DNA from: Hyphomicrobium sp.
Lineage (GTDB): Bacteria > Pseudomonadota > Alphaproteobacteria > Rhizobiales > Hyphomicrobiaceae
DNA: 59,161 bases
Assembly: GCF_020852195.1 (NCBI RefSeq)
Contig: NZ_JADZBI010000095.1
Span: 1 to 59,161, forward strand
Reading direction: 5' to 3'
Below, piece by piece: positions 42,378 through 51,014 of the stretch; within the stretch, counting starts at the first letter, position 1, and every line of letters starts with the position of its first letter. The notes under the pieces are model-generated. The model was not told the DNA's origin. It made no database searches and saw only the letters and a list, made by a program, of their open reading frames with translations. The position numbers were made by a program, and so were the translations under genes.

Positions 42378-43436
42378 TCAGCGTATGCCATGCCGGCGAC
42401 GCTCGGCCTCCTGAGGGTCGCCAAGATACGTATCGCGGCCCTTTTCGGATCGCGCTTCGCTCGGCTCCGCCTCGACAGGGCCCGGCGCCTTCGCGCGCGC
42501 GCCCTTTGCAGGCGCCGCGTCCTTGCCGCTGCGGGCCGCCGAACGGCTCCGCGCCACGGCGGCCGCCCATACGGCAGCGATCCTGCGGCCGTGCGCCTTC
42601 GGCCGCTCGGCAAAGATCATGTCCCCCTGCGAGCGCGCCGCGAGCCGCAGCGCCGCCTGGCGAGCGCGGATCAGATCCTCGATCGCCTGCACGTCCTCGA
42701 TCGAGAGCGAGCCGGGCTGAAGCGCTGCGAGCTTTTCCCGCAAGAGGGCCAGATCGTGGTCGTCGCCAAGCGTTTGCGAGAGGGCGCGGGCGGCCTCGAT
42801 ATGCGCCTCGAACAGCGCCGGCCAGGCCCGCGATAGAAGCGCCATATGCCTCCAGTGCGTTTGCACGCACTTGCGCCAATCGTGATACGCCTCGTCGGTG
42901 TTCGACGCGAATGCGGCGTCGCGCGCGGCGAGGCCCTTGCGGTAGTTGCGGACCAGCCCTCGCTCCAGCGTGTCGAAGCTGTCAGGCGCGAGCGACAGGC
43001 GGCGGAAACGGCGCAGCGCGCGCTCGAGCGCCGCCACCGCATCGGCGCGTCCGTCCGCCGCGCCGTCGGCAACCGGTGCGCGCTGTGCCAGCACGGCCTC
43101 CTTGAGGCGCAGGAGCGCGGGCCCCACGCGGCCGCCGCCCTCGGCCGTGAGCTTCGTGATCGTCTCCAGGAGCACGTGATCGTCGCGCGCGGATGCCAGC
43201 GAGGAGGCGATGGATCGGAACTGGGCGTTCTCAGCCCGGAACGCCGCCTCGCCGAGTCCCGCGCGGCCGAGCCGCAACAGGGCCCGAATGCGCTTCAGGC
43301 ATTTGCGCGCCTCGTGCACCTCGACCGACGGATCGGCGTTGGCCGCGAGCTGGCGGCGCGCGCGCTCGATCTGCTCGGTGCCGACGCGACGAAAACCTTT
43401 CGTGATCGGTTCGTCGATCCGGAATCGGAATGCCAT
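42378..43436 (-). CDS. CHAD-domain protein
   Basis: A 352-residue protein with conserved His-rich helical repeats: VEVHEARKCLKRIRALLRLG near the start, YHDWRKCVQTHWRHMALL near residue 185 and ALSQTLGDDHDLALLREKL near 220. These match the CHAD domain, which binds polyphosphate. No CYTH triphosphatase domain is attached, so this is a stand-alone CHAD protein. Its Lys/Arg-rich C-terminal tail (about residues 300-352) may help bind polyanions. The start at 43436 (MAFRFRIDEPI) fits the family; a longer 47-codon extension is unlikely. Confidence 0.88.
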   Translation of the reverse strand: MAFRFRIDEPITKGFRRVGTEQIERARRQLAANADPSVEVHEARKCLKRIRALLRLGRAGLGEAAFRAENAQFRSIASSLASARDDHVLLETITKLTAEGGGRVGPALLRLKEAVLAQRAPVADGAADGRADAVAALERALRRFRRLSLAPDSFDTLERGLVRNYRKGLAARDAAFASNTDEAYHDWRKCVQTHWRHMALLSRAWPALFEAHIEAARALSQTLGDDHDLALLREKLAALQPGSLSIEDVQAIEDLIRARQAALRLAARSQGDMIFAERPKAHGRRIAAVWAAAVARSRSAARSGKDAAPAKGARAKAPGPVEAEPSEARSEKGRDTYLGDPQEAERRRHGIR

Positions 43437-43546
43437 GAGGAAGATCCGCTCGCTGCCGGCAAGTCTCGTTGTGCCGGAGTATAGCGGGTCCGGGAGATCG
43501 TGCGCCATGGGACGCAGAGGTCCGCCGGCGCCGCGCCGTGCAGCTC

Positions 43547-44464
43547 TCAGTCCGCGAGGCGCACGATTGAGATGCAACCCTTTCCGATTTCAGCGGAATT
43601 TTCATCCGCCGACGGCGCAAGTCGCTGCCACGCGAGATCGGAATCTATAGTATGCGAGCCGCAGGCCCGCCCGGCGTCGCTTCCTTCATCCGTTTCCGCC
43701 GGCGCCCCGCCGCCCATGCGGCCTCCGATGACGGTCGGCTCTCCGCTCGCGAGTTTCTCCTGCCGCCAGGCATCGAGCGTCTCGAGCGCCGTGCAGGGCG
43801 GATCCTCGGCGCTGCACGCGGGAGGCAGTGCCACCGACGCGAGCCAAAGCGTGCGCCCGCCGCGACCGCGGTCGACGAGGCGGACGGCGGTCGCGGCAGC
43901 CTCCGGCCGCTCGGGCGCCGGGCCTGATACGGATACCTCGAGGCGCAGCGCGTAGGTCCGCGCCGTGAGATGCAGGTCCTGACGCGCCTTGATCGCGATG
44001 GCCGTCGTCGGCGGAAGATCCGAGCGCACGCTGCGGAACCCGACGGGATCCGTCGCCGAGAGAACCCTGCGCGACACGATGAGGCGCCAGGCGCTGGGCG
44101 GAAAGAGGCGGCGCAGCGGGGCCGCCGCGCGCACGCCCTGGATCAGCACGACGTCGCAGCCTGCGAGCGCCTCGAGCGGCCCCTGCACGCCGCCGGCCTT
44201 GATCTCCGGCTCGGTCTGCCTCTCGGAGCCGAACGAGGTGCGCCACGCCGGGCGGCGCACCTCGGCCGGCGGCCGCGGCGCAAGCTCTGGAATCTCCGCC
44301 AGATCGACGATGCCGATGGTGAGACCGGGCCGGCCGGCCTCCCCGCCGGACGCGGGCGGGACAAAATCCTCAGACGCGAGGACGAGGGCGCCGCAGCCAA
44401 AAAGCCCCAATGCCGCGCGCCGGGCGCGCAAGCACGGTTCCGTCAAGCCACGCCGTGTGCGCAT
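43547..44464 (-). CDS. Secreted protein with degenerate endonuclease/exonuclease/phosphatase-like fold
   Basis: A 305-residue protein with a twin-arginine-rich, signal-like N-terminus (MRTRRGLTEPCLRARRAALG). The order of segments resembles EEP-family proteins: LTIGIVDLAEIPE, then CDVVLIQGVRAAAPLRRLF, then a strand with TAIAIKARQD, and near the end GEPTVIGGRMGG. But catalytic positions are changed: the usual LQE reads IQG and the usual GDFN reads GGRM. The fold assignment is by pattern only; if right, the protein is probably catalytically dead. The gene is divergent from DUF1499. Confidence 0.5.
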   Translation of the reverse strand: MRTRRGLTEPCLRARRAALGLFGCGALVLASEDFVPPASGGEAGRPGLTIGIVDLAEIPELAPRPPAEVRRPAWRTSFGSERQTEPEIKAGGVQGPLEALAGCDVVLIQGVRAAAPLRRLFPPSAWRLIVSRRVLSATDPVGFRSVRSDLPPTTAIAIKARQDLHLTARTYALRLEVSVSGPAPERPEAAATAVRLVDRGRGGRTLWLASVALPPACSAEDPPCTALETLDAWRQEKLASGEPTVIGGRMGGGAPAETDEGSDAGRACGSHTIDSDLAWQRLAPSADENSAEIGKGCISIVRLAD

Positions 44465-44582
44465 CGCGAGCACGCGGGCCTCCCTGTGCCAGCCGCAAGC
44501 AACCGGAACGCTACATTTCGTCCGATTCAAAGGCTATCCTTGGACGAGTCCCCGCGACAGGCAAGCCTTTGAGGTCCGGTCC

Positions 44583-45458
44583 ATGCTCGCCATCCCCGAG
44601 AGAGAGCCGTCGGCAAGCCGCTGGGCAACCCGCGCCGCGCTGTTTGCATTCGGCCTCATCGCCGCGGCGGCGTTCCTGCATCGTCTGTTCGGCCTGCCGA
44701 CGCCGGTGGCCTTCAACCTGTTCGCGCTCGCGCTCGCCGTCGCCGCGCTCTCGATCCTGTTCGCGCTCTTCGCCGCCCTCGTCATCTGGCAGACGGGCCG
44801 GCCCGGCACCGCACGCGTGCTGGTCGCCATCTGCGTCAGCCTCGCGCTGCTCGCGGCGCCGCTCTTGTATCTCATGTGGGTTCGCGACCACCCGCTGCTC
44901 AGCGACATCACGACCGACTTCGAGAACCCGCCGGCCTTTGCCGCCGTCGCGCGCCTGCGCGGGCCGGGCGACAACAGCATCGCGTACAACCGGCGCCGCT
45001 CGGCTGACGAGCAGGCGAGCGCCTATCCCGACATCAAGCCGGTGCGCATCGCGCGCTCGAGCGAGGAAGCCTACGCGCTGGTGGTCGACGCGGTGAAGCG
45101 GCTCAAGCTCGAGATCGCGCGCGAGGAGCCACCGGATCCCGGAGCAGGCACGCCCGGCGAGATCGAGGCCGTGGACCGCACACTGATCATGGGCTTCTAC
45201 GAGGACGTTGCCATCCGCGTCTCGGGCGACGGGGAGACCGCCCGCGTGGACATCCGCTCGGCCTCCCGCTTCGGTCGCGCCGACATGGGGCGCAATGCCG
45301 AGCGCATCCGCGCGCTTGTGAAGGAGATCCAGGGGCGCGTCGATGCGACCATGCCAACCGCGCAGGATGCGCGCGAGCAGGCCAAGCGCGCTAAGCCGGA
45401 GAAAGGGGCTGATCCCAGGTCGGATCGCCGTCGCAGGTCACGAGACCGCGGGCAATGA
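44583..45458 (+). CDS. DUF1499 membrane protein
   Basis: A 291-residue protein with three N-terminal hydrophobic helices (about residues 18-37, 43-68, 77-95) and a DUF1499 domain: HPLLSDITTDFENPPAF near 100, then YPDIKPVRIARSSEEAYALV near 143, and VDIRSASRFGRADMGRNAER near 227. DUF1499 proteins are widespread in alphaproteobacteria and of unknown function. The TTTGAGGTCCGGTCC site precedes the ATG. Its basic C-terminus (RRRRSRDRGQ) overlaps the tail of the convergent hydrolase gene by 68 bp. Confidence 0.85.
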   Translation: MLAIPEREPSASRWATRAALFAFGLIAAAAFLHRLFGLPTPVAFNLFALALAVAALSILFALFAALVIWQTGRPGTARVLVAICVSLALLAAPLLYLMWVRDHPLLSDITTDFENPPAFAAVARLRGPGDNSIAYNRRRSADEQASAYPDIKPVRIARSSEEAYALVVDAVKRLKLEIAREEPPDPGAGTPGEIEAVDRTLIMGFYEDVAIRVSGDGETARVDIRSASRFGRADMGRNAERIRALVKEIQGRVDATMPTAQDAREQAKRAKPEKGADPRSDRRRRSRDRGQ

Positions 45459-46299
45459 GATGCTCGACGTGCGCCTGCACCGAGAGCGCGGCCGCGCTCG
45501 AGAGCTTGTGGTCGATGGTGGGGTAGATGACCGGCACGATGGACTGGATGGTGCCGACGCCGTCGCGGATCGCCGCCAGCACCTGCTCCTCGCGCCAGCG
45601 CCGGTGCAGCAGATAGGCCCGGACCGTGCGTTGCGCGTCGTCGAGGCGATCTCCGTGACCCGGGAGGTAGACGCTCTCCGCGCGCGGCAGCAGCAACTCG
45701 AGCGAGTCGACGTAGTCGGCCATGGAGCCTTCCGGCGGCGCGACCAGCGTCGTGTTCCAGGCCATCACGTGATCTCCGGAGAACAGGATGCCGCGGTCGG
45801 CGAGCGCGAAGCAGAGATGATCCGGCGCGTGCCCGGGCGTGTGGATCGCCTGCAGCCGCCACTCCTTTTGCTCGATGACGTCGCCGTGGACGACCTTCGT
45901 GTCCGGCGTGAACACGTAGTCGATGAACTCCGCGCCCTGCGGGTTGGTGACCGGGCCGACGGCCGCGAACGTCTCGCGCCCGTAGCCGAAGATCGGCGCG
46001 CCGGTCGCGGCCTTGAGCCCTTCGGCACCGTCCGCGTGGTCGCGATGCGCATGCGTGACGATGATCTGGCGGATGGGCCGGCCGGCCGCCGCCTTCAGGA
46101 TCGCCGCGAGATGGCCGTCGTCGCGCGGACCAGGATCGATGACGGCAAGCTCCGTCATGCCCAGGAGATAGGTGTTGGTGCCCTTGAAGGTTAACGGGCT
46201 CGGGTTGTTGGCGACGATGCGCACGATGCCGGGGCTGACCGGGGCGGGCTCGCCGTAGGCGAACTGCATCGTGGTCTTGAACTTGAGCTCGTGGGTCAT
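45391..46299 (-). CDS. MBL-fold metallo-hydrolase (LACTB2-like)
   Basis: A 302-residue enzyme with the metal-binding THAHRDHADGAEG motif near residue 84, GHAPDHLCFALADRGILFSG with metal His/Asp near 155-175, VYLPGHGD near 210 and a C-terminal winged-helix-like part (VQAHVEHLIARGLV). This pattern is typical of the LACTB2/glyoxalase II-related group, which includes RNases and thioesterases. The start at 46299 has an AAGG site; a start at 46320 is possible. It overlaps DUF1499 tail to tail. Confidence 0.85.
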   Translation of the reverse strand: MTHELKFKTTMQFAYGEPAPVSPGIVRIVANNPSPLTFKGTNTYLLGMTELAVIDPGPRDDGHLAAILKAAAGRPIRQIIVTHAHRDHADGAEGLKAATGAPIFGYGRETFAAVGPVTNPQGAEFIDYVFTPDTKVVHGDVIEQKEWRLQAIHTPGHAPDHLCFALADRGILFSGDHVMAWNTTLVAPPEGSMADYVDSLELLLPRAESVYLPGHGDRLDDAQRTVRAYLLHRRWREEQVLAAIRDGVGTIQSIVPVIYPTIDHKLSSAAALSVQAHVEHLIARGLVTCDGDPTWDQPLSPA

Positions 46300-46384
46300 C
46301 GGGGCCTTGGGTTGCCGCATTCAGCCGCGCAACTTAGTCGATCACACACGCCCCGCCTAGGCGGCGGCGCGTCGCCCGCGACGC

Positions 46385-47167
46385 TTAAACGGACGTCCCG
46401 CTGCTCGCGCTCCCGCGAAGCTGAAAGAGGACGCAGAGCGCCAGGGCCGCGATGACGCCGACGACGATCTCCGCTGCGACAGGTCCGTAGGCGGCGAGCG
46501 CCGCGACCCCGGCGGCATTGGCCGCCGCGTGCGCCGCGATTGCGCCCGCGAGCCACGCCAGGCGGCGGCGAACGACCGCCAAGAGCACCACCACGGCCAT
46601 CGCCATGTGGAAGCAGAGCGCGAACACCCGCTCGAGCGCGCCGAGGAGGGGCACATACCACGGCGTGGACCAATAGCGCGTGGCCTGATCCGCGAGGCGG
46701 GCATGCTCCTCCGCGCTGTGGCCGGGCAAGGGCGCGGTGCCCGGCGAGCCAACCGCCAGCATCCCGGCGAGCTCGACGCCCATGAGCACGCCGAGCACGA
46801 TGGACTCCATGCCGCCGTGGCCGGCACCGAAGGTCACCGCGGCGTTCCAGCTCCGCGCCTGCGGGATGACGTGGCGATAGGCGAGATAGCGCGCGCTTTC
46901 CTCGAACAGGCCTGCCGTGAGCGCCAGCACCGCGATGTTGAAGGCCGCCTGATAGGCAGGATCCGGCGCCGGAAGGCCGCCGGACGCGAACCCCGAGGTG
47001 AGGGCTTGCAGCACAGGAATGCGTATCGCCTGCGCAGCGAAGAACGTGGTCGCGCCGAGCAGGAGAAGGCTCACCGGAGTGCCGAGCCGCCGCACGAGGA
47101 GCCACGCGAACGTCACCGGCAGCACGATCATCAGCGCCACGGTGATGGGAATGGTCGCTGCAAGCAT
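46385..47167 (-). CDS. YhfC-like glutamic intramembrane protease
   Basis: A 260-residue protein with about seven membrane helices. FEESARYLAYRHVI near residue 90 (the Glu-Glu catalytic type), FGAGHGGMESIVLGVLMG near 112 and FALCFHMAMAVVVLL near 183 match the YhfC/DUF2324 branch of the CPBP/PrsW-like intramembrane protease superfamily. The substrate is unknown. The start at 47167 follows GGAGGGCACGGCCAC; an ATG nine codons earlier is the alternative. It sits between two MBL-fold genes on the same strand. Confidence 0.78.
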   Translation of the reverse strand: MLAATIPITVALMIVLPVTFAWLLVRRLGTPVSLLLLGATTFFAAQAIRIPVLQALTSGFASGGLPAPDPAYQAAFNIAVLALTAGLFEESARYLAYRHVIPQARSWNAAVTFGAGHGGMESIVLGVLMGVELAGMLAVGSPGTAPLPGHSAEEHARLADQATRYWSTPWYVPLLGALERVFALCFHMAMAVVVLLAVVRRRLAWLAGAIAAHAAANAAGVAALAAYGPVAAEIVVGVIAALALCVLFQLRGSASSGTSV

Positions 47168-47234
47168 GTGGCCGTGCCCTCCCGTCAGCACCATAGCGCG
47201 ACGAGGGTGCGGTGCAACCTGCGTGGTCGTCGCG

Positions 47235-48227
47235 TCAGAGATTGAGCTGATAGCTGTGCGGGAGCCATCGGTAGGCGGAGCCCTGCCGCTCGACGTAGCC
47301 CACGGACGGGAACGGCATGTGATAGCCGATGACGGCCAGACGGTCCGTGGCCAGCCGGTCGTAAACGCGCTTGCGCGTGACCGCGCCCAGCTCCTTGTCG
47401 ATGTCGAACACGCAATGCCAGTCGGGGCGCGCGAGAGACGCCACCTGATGGTGCGCGCAATCGCCCCAGAAATAGATCGCTTGGCCCTCGCTCTCGATGA
47501 GGAAGTTCAGGTGGCCGGGCGTGTGGCCGTAGGCTTCCACGGCGCGGATGCCGGCCACCACGTCGTCGCCGGGCTTGACGAACGTGAACCGGTCTGCGAT
47601 CGCGCGCGTGTTGGCGCGGAAGATCGCGGCCATGTTCTCGATCTCGCCCGTGTGCTTTCCCTCGGGCGCCCAGAAGTCGTACTCGATCTGCCCGATGGCG
47701 TAGCGCGCGTTGGGGAAGAGCGGCTTTCCGCCTTCCATGAGGCCGCCGATGTGGTCCGGATGGCCATGGCTCAGCACCACCACGTCCACGTCCTCGGCCT
47801 TGAAGCCTGCAGGCCCGAGCCCGGCCGCCAGCCACCCGCCTTGGGGCCGCGCCACGAAGCCGTTCTCGCCGTTGCCGGTATCGAACAGCACGAGCTCGCG
47901 CCCCGTATTGACGAGTGTGGGCGAGAAGCCCGGCTGATAGCGCGCTTCCGGCAGCAGGTTGTCGCGCATCAGACGGCGGACGTCCTCCTCGGGTGCGTTG
48001 CCGCCGATGAGCGGGAAGGGGCCGTCGAGGAACACCTCGGAATCCGTGATCGTCGTCATTTCGAAGGCACCGATCTTGTAGCGCCAGTGGCGGGGCTGCC
48101 ACGCGCCGAGCAGCGGCGCCGCGGCCTGTACCGGTGCGCCAACACCGAAGGCCAGCGGACCGGCGGCGAGGGCGGTGGCGGACATGAGCACATGCCGACG
48201 GCTTGGCCTGAAATCTGTCGTGGACAT
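47235..48227 (-). CDS. MBL-fold metallo-hydrolase with Tat-type signal
   Basis: A 330-residue protein. The N-terminus has SRRHVLMSATALAAGPLAFG, a twin-arginine export signal. The metal site is in SHGHPDHIGG near residue 153, AYGHTPGHLNFLIES near 231 and IYFWGDCAHH near 249. It is probably a folded, metal-loaded periplasmic hydrolase. Quorum-quenching lactonases and MBL esterases share this motif; the substrate is unknown. The gene is divergent from the AraC regulator with only 30 bp between start codons, suggesting a regulator-target pair. Confidence 0.85.
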   Translation of the reverse strand: MSTTDFRPSRRHVLMSATALAAGPLAFGVGAPVQAAAPLLGAWQPRHWRYKIGAFEMTTITDSEVFLDGPFPLIGGNAPEEDVRRLMRDNLLPEARYQPGFSPTLVNTGRELVLFDTGNGENGFVARPQGGWLAAGLGPAGFKAEDVDVVVLSHGHPDHIGGLMEGGKPLFPNARYAIGQIEYDFWAPEGKHTGEIENMAAIFRANTRAIADRFTFVKPGDDVVAGIRAVEAYGHTPGHLNFLIESEGQAIYFWGDCAHHQVASLARPDWHCVFDIDKELGAVTRKRVYDRLATDRLAVIGYHMPFPSVGYVERQGSAYRWLPHSYQLNL

Positions 48228-48257
48228 TGAGGTCGGGGCTCCGAGTTGCTATGCGCG

Positions 48258-49094
48258 ATGCGACGGATGTTAGCCAACGGAGGCGAGGCGCGCTTGTACG
48301 AACCTGCTGCCAGGAACACGGGGACCCATTCCGGCCATGCGGGCGAGCTGTTGCCGATCTGGCATCTCGACCCCGGCCGGGCCCTGTTCGTCGGTCCGCT
48401 CGGCCACAACGCGCCGCACGCCCACAGCATACCCGTGTATCTTGCCGGCTTGTACGCGCCGTTCCGCCTGCGGATCACCAACGGGACATGGCAGTCCTGC
48501 CGCACGGCCGTCATCCCCGCCGGCCTCCCCTACGAGTTCGACGTGGAAGGCCAGCCGCTCGCCGTGCTCTACCTCGAGCCGCGCGAGGCAGGCGCAGGAG
48601 CGCTGATCCCTCTCGTCCGCGCGGCGCGCGAGGAGGCCGGGGCCCTGGTCGGCGCCGATGGCGAGCTGACGCTGATCCGCGACCTCTACGAGGCGCGCGA
48701 CGGCGCACTCTGGGTGGACGCGGCGCTCGACAGCCTTCTGGCATACGCGAAACCCCGCGCGCGCCGACCGCTCGATCCCCGCGTCGCGCGGGCCGTCGCG
48801 TCGCTCGCATCCGGCCTTGAGGATCAGGTGCGCGTTGCAGACGCTGCGCGCGCGGTCGGGCTCTCGCCGTCGCGCTTCCAGCATCTCTTTGCGCGCGAGG
48901 TCGGCGTACCCTACCGCCGCTTCCGTGTCTGGCAGCGCCTGCGCTGCGCCATCGGCTCCATCGCGGCGGGCGACAGCTTCACGGACGCCGCGCACCGGGC
49001 CGGCTTCTTCGACCAGGCGCATTTCGCGCGCGCCTTCCGCCACACATTCGGCGCCCCGGCCTCGCCCTCATTGCGCAAGGTGCGGCGCGCCTAG
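48258..49094 (+). CDS. AraC-family transcription regulator
   Basis: A 278-residue regulator with an N-terminal cupin-like sensor domain (HSGHAGELLPIWHLDPGRAL; APFRLRITNGTWQSCRTAVI) and a C-terminal double helix-turn-helix (DAARAVGLSPSRFQHLFARE; AHRAGFFDQAHFARAFRHTF). The ligand may be small and polar. The ATG at 48258 is chosen; ATG at 48267 is possible and TTG at 48246 less so. Its start is 30 bp from the divergent periplasmic hydrolase gene, so one intergenic site could control both. A family B repeat follows its stop by 9 bp. Confidence 0.85.
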   Translation: MRRMLANGGEARLYEPAARNTGTHSGHAGELLPIWHLDPGRALFVGPLGHNAPHAHSIPVYLAGLYAPFRLRITNGTWQSCRTAVIPAGLPYEFDVEGQPLAVLYLEPREAGAGALIPLVRAAREEAGALVGADGELTLIRDLYEARDGALWVDAALDSLLAYAKPRARRPLDPRVARAVASLASGLEDQVRVADAARAVGLSPSRFQHLFAREVGVPYRRFRVWQRLRCAIGSIAAGDSFTDAAHRAGFFDQAHFARAFRHTFGAPASPSLRKVRRA

Positions 49095-49103
49095 CGTCCC
49101 CTC

Positions 49104-49252
49104 TGTCATCCCGGCCAAGCGACGGCGTAAGCCGGAGCGCCGAGCCGGGACCCAGCGCAAAACTCCTATCGCCTTAAATATTCGTGTCTCCGACGACTCT
49201 TTTGCTGGGTCCCTGTTCAGCGCATCGCTACGCTCGCTTGGCCGGGATGACA
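49104..49252. repeat. MITE-like element with terminal inverted repeats, family B copy 1
   Basis: A 149-bp element bounded by TGTCATCCCGGCCAAGCGA and its inverse TCGCTTGGCCGGGATGACA (in the last 19-20 bp). Inside are AGCCGGAGCGC, GGGACCCAGCGCAAA, an AT-rich AATATTCG centre and GCTGGGTCCC. A second copy is at 57814-57964. It has no ORF and lies between AraC and the amidase. The ends recall family A cores, so the families may share an origin. Confidence 0.8.
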
Positions 49253-49270
49253 GCGCAAGACGCGGCGCGA

Positions 49271-50668
49271 TCAAGCGCCCGTGGCGGGATCGATCGCATT
49301 AAGGCCAGCGGCCTCGAGCGCTGCGGCGACGCGCAGGCAAACGTCCTCGCGCCACGGCGCGGCGATGACCTGGATGCCGTGGGGCAGCGCGCCCGCCTCG
49401 CGCACCGGAACCGCCGCGACAGGCAATCCGACGAAGGAGATCGGCTGCGTGTAGATACCCATGTGCGCGCGCAGCGGCACGTCCTTGCCGTCGATCGAAA
49501 GCGTCTTCTGGCCGAGCAGCGGCGCGCTCGTCGGCGTCGCCGGCGCAAGGATCACGTCGAAGCGCTGGAACAGCTCCGCCATGACGCCCTCGAACACGCG
49601 GCGGAAGCGTTGCGCGGCGACATACCACGAGGCTGGCAGCAGCGCGCCCGCTATGAAGCGGTCGCGCGTGTCCGGATCGAAATCGGCCGGGCGGCGGCGG
49701 AGGCGCTCGAGATGCAGCGCGCTACCCTCGGCGTTGGTGATGAGGAACGCCGCCGCACGCGCTTCTGCAGCACGCGGAATATCGACCTCGTCGCTCACGC
49801 CCAGCACCGCCGCGGCACGGTCGAGTGCTGCCAGCGCTCCGGGCTCTGCATCGGCGCGGAAGTAGCCGGTGGCAACCGCGATCCTGAGCCCATCGGACCC
49901 TTTGCTGATTTCGGCCGCAATGGGCTCGGCCGCCCGCCGCGCACAGACAGGATCGGACGCGTCATGCCCCTGCAGCACGTCGTAGACGAGCGCGAGATCC
50001 GCGACCGAGCGCGCGAACGGCCCCAAGTGATCGAGGCTGTCACAGAAGGGGAAGGTCCCGGTGCGCGGCAGGCGGCCGTACGTCGGCTTCAGGCCGTAGA
50101 GCCCGCAGAACGCGGCCGGCACACGGATCGAGCCGTTGGTATCCGAGCCGAGCGCTACGGGGACGAACCCGGCCGCCACCGCCGCCGCCGATCCGCCCGA
50201 CGAGCCACCCGTCATGCGCGCCGTGTCGAGCGGGTTGCGCGAGGGGCCGTAGTGCGCGTTCTCGCCTGTAAAATCGTAGGCGTATTCGCCCATATTGAGG
50301 GCGCCGAGCAGCACCGCGCCGGCTGCCCGCAGGCGCGCGATGAGAAGCGCATCGTGCTCGGCGGGCGGGTCCGCGGCGCTGATCTTGGACCCCGCGCGGG
50401 TCGAGAGGCCGGCAATCGCATAGAGGTTCTTGACCGCATAGGGCACGCCCGCGAGCGGCCCCAAAGGCCGGCCGGCGGTACGGGCGCCGTCCACGGCCTT
50501 GGCCTCGCTGAGCGCGCGCTCGCGCGTGATGTCGGTGAAGGCGCCGATCTCGCCGTCGCGCGCGTCGATCCGCGCCAACGCCGCACGCAAGATCTCTTCG
50601 GCCGAGGCGTCCCCTCGGCTCACCGTGCGGGCGATGTTGCGCGCTGTGGCCGGCGGAGGTGCGGTCAT
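49271..50668 (-). CDS. AtzE-type amidase (amidase-signature hydrolase)
   Basis: A 465-residue amidase-signature enzyme with the Ser-cisSer-Lys triad: Lys in [13 protein letters not shown] near residue 70 and the Ser pair in [20 protein letters not shown] near 145-170, with [20 protein letters not shown] following. It pairs with a DUF4089 subunit by a 4-bp overlap, which marks the AtzE-AtzG arrangement (1-carboxybiuret hydrolase-type, GatA-GatC-like). Substrate may be a carboxybiuret-like compound or another small amide; no other s-triazine or biuret genes are in view. Start: ATG at 50668, in the ATGA junction. Confidence 0.85.
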   Translation of the reverse strand: MTAPPPATARNIARTVSRGDASAEEILRAALARIDARDGEIGAFTDITRERALSEAKAVDGARTAGRPLGPLAGVPYAVKNLYAIAGLSTRAGSKISAADPPAEHDALLIARLRAAGAVLLGALNMGEYAYDFTGENAHYGPSRNPLDTARMTGGSSGGSAAAVAAGFVPVALGSDTNGSIRVPAAFCGLYGLKPTYGRLPRTGTFPFCDSLDHLGPFARSVADLALVYDVLQGHDASDPVCARRAAEPIAAEISKGSDGLRIAVATGYFRADAEPGALAALDRAAAVLGVSDEVDIPRAAEARAAAFLITNAEGSALHLERLRRRPADFDPDTRDRFIAGALLPASWYVAAQRFRRVFEGVMAELFQRFDVILAPATPTSAPLLGQKTLSIDGKDVPLRAHMGIYTQPISFVGLPVAAVPVREAGALPHGIQVIAAPWREDVCLRVAAALEAAGLNAIDPATGA

Positions 50669-50874
50669 TCGGCGGAGCACGCCGAGGTGGCGCCGGGCGT
50701 TAACACCGGCTCGGCCTCGGCCGAAGCCGCCGCGCCGGTGCCCTCGACGAGTCGCGCCATGCCGCGTGCAACCTCGATGAACATGGCGACGTTTGGCTTC
50801 CACTCGGGCGCGATCGTGAGCCCGAGGTTGGCGGCAGATGCCTCGATCAACGCCGTGGTGTCGTCTGCGGACAT
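50665..50874 (-). CDS. AtzG-like small subunit (DUF4089)
   Basis: A 69-residue GatC-like helical protein (IEASAANLGLTIAPEWKPNV, then EVARGMARLVE), the DUF4089/AtzG pattern. It is the small partner of the AtzE-type amidase, whose ATG overlaps its stop by 4 bp. AtzG is needed for AtzE stability and activity in known systems. The C-terminus ([15 protein letters not shown]) resembles the extended arm that packs on the amidase. The gene is divergent from pirin, 140 bp away. Confidence 0.83.
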   Translation of the reverse strand: MSADDTTALIEASAANLGLTIAPEWKPNVAMFIEVARGMARLVEGTGAAASAEAEPVLTPGATSACSAE

Positions 50875-51014
50875 GTCTGTATTGCCGTCCTCCCGGTGCC
50901 GTCCCTATCTGTCGTCTTACGGTATCTGCGAACGGAGGTCTGGCAAGAGGAAGTTTTTGGCAGCGCGCGCAGCGACTCGCTATTCTGTTGTCGCACACGA
51001 TGAGGAGGACACTG

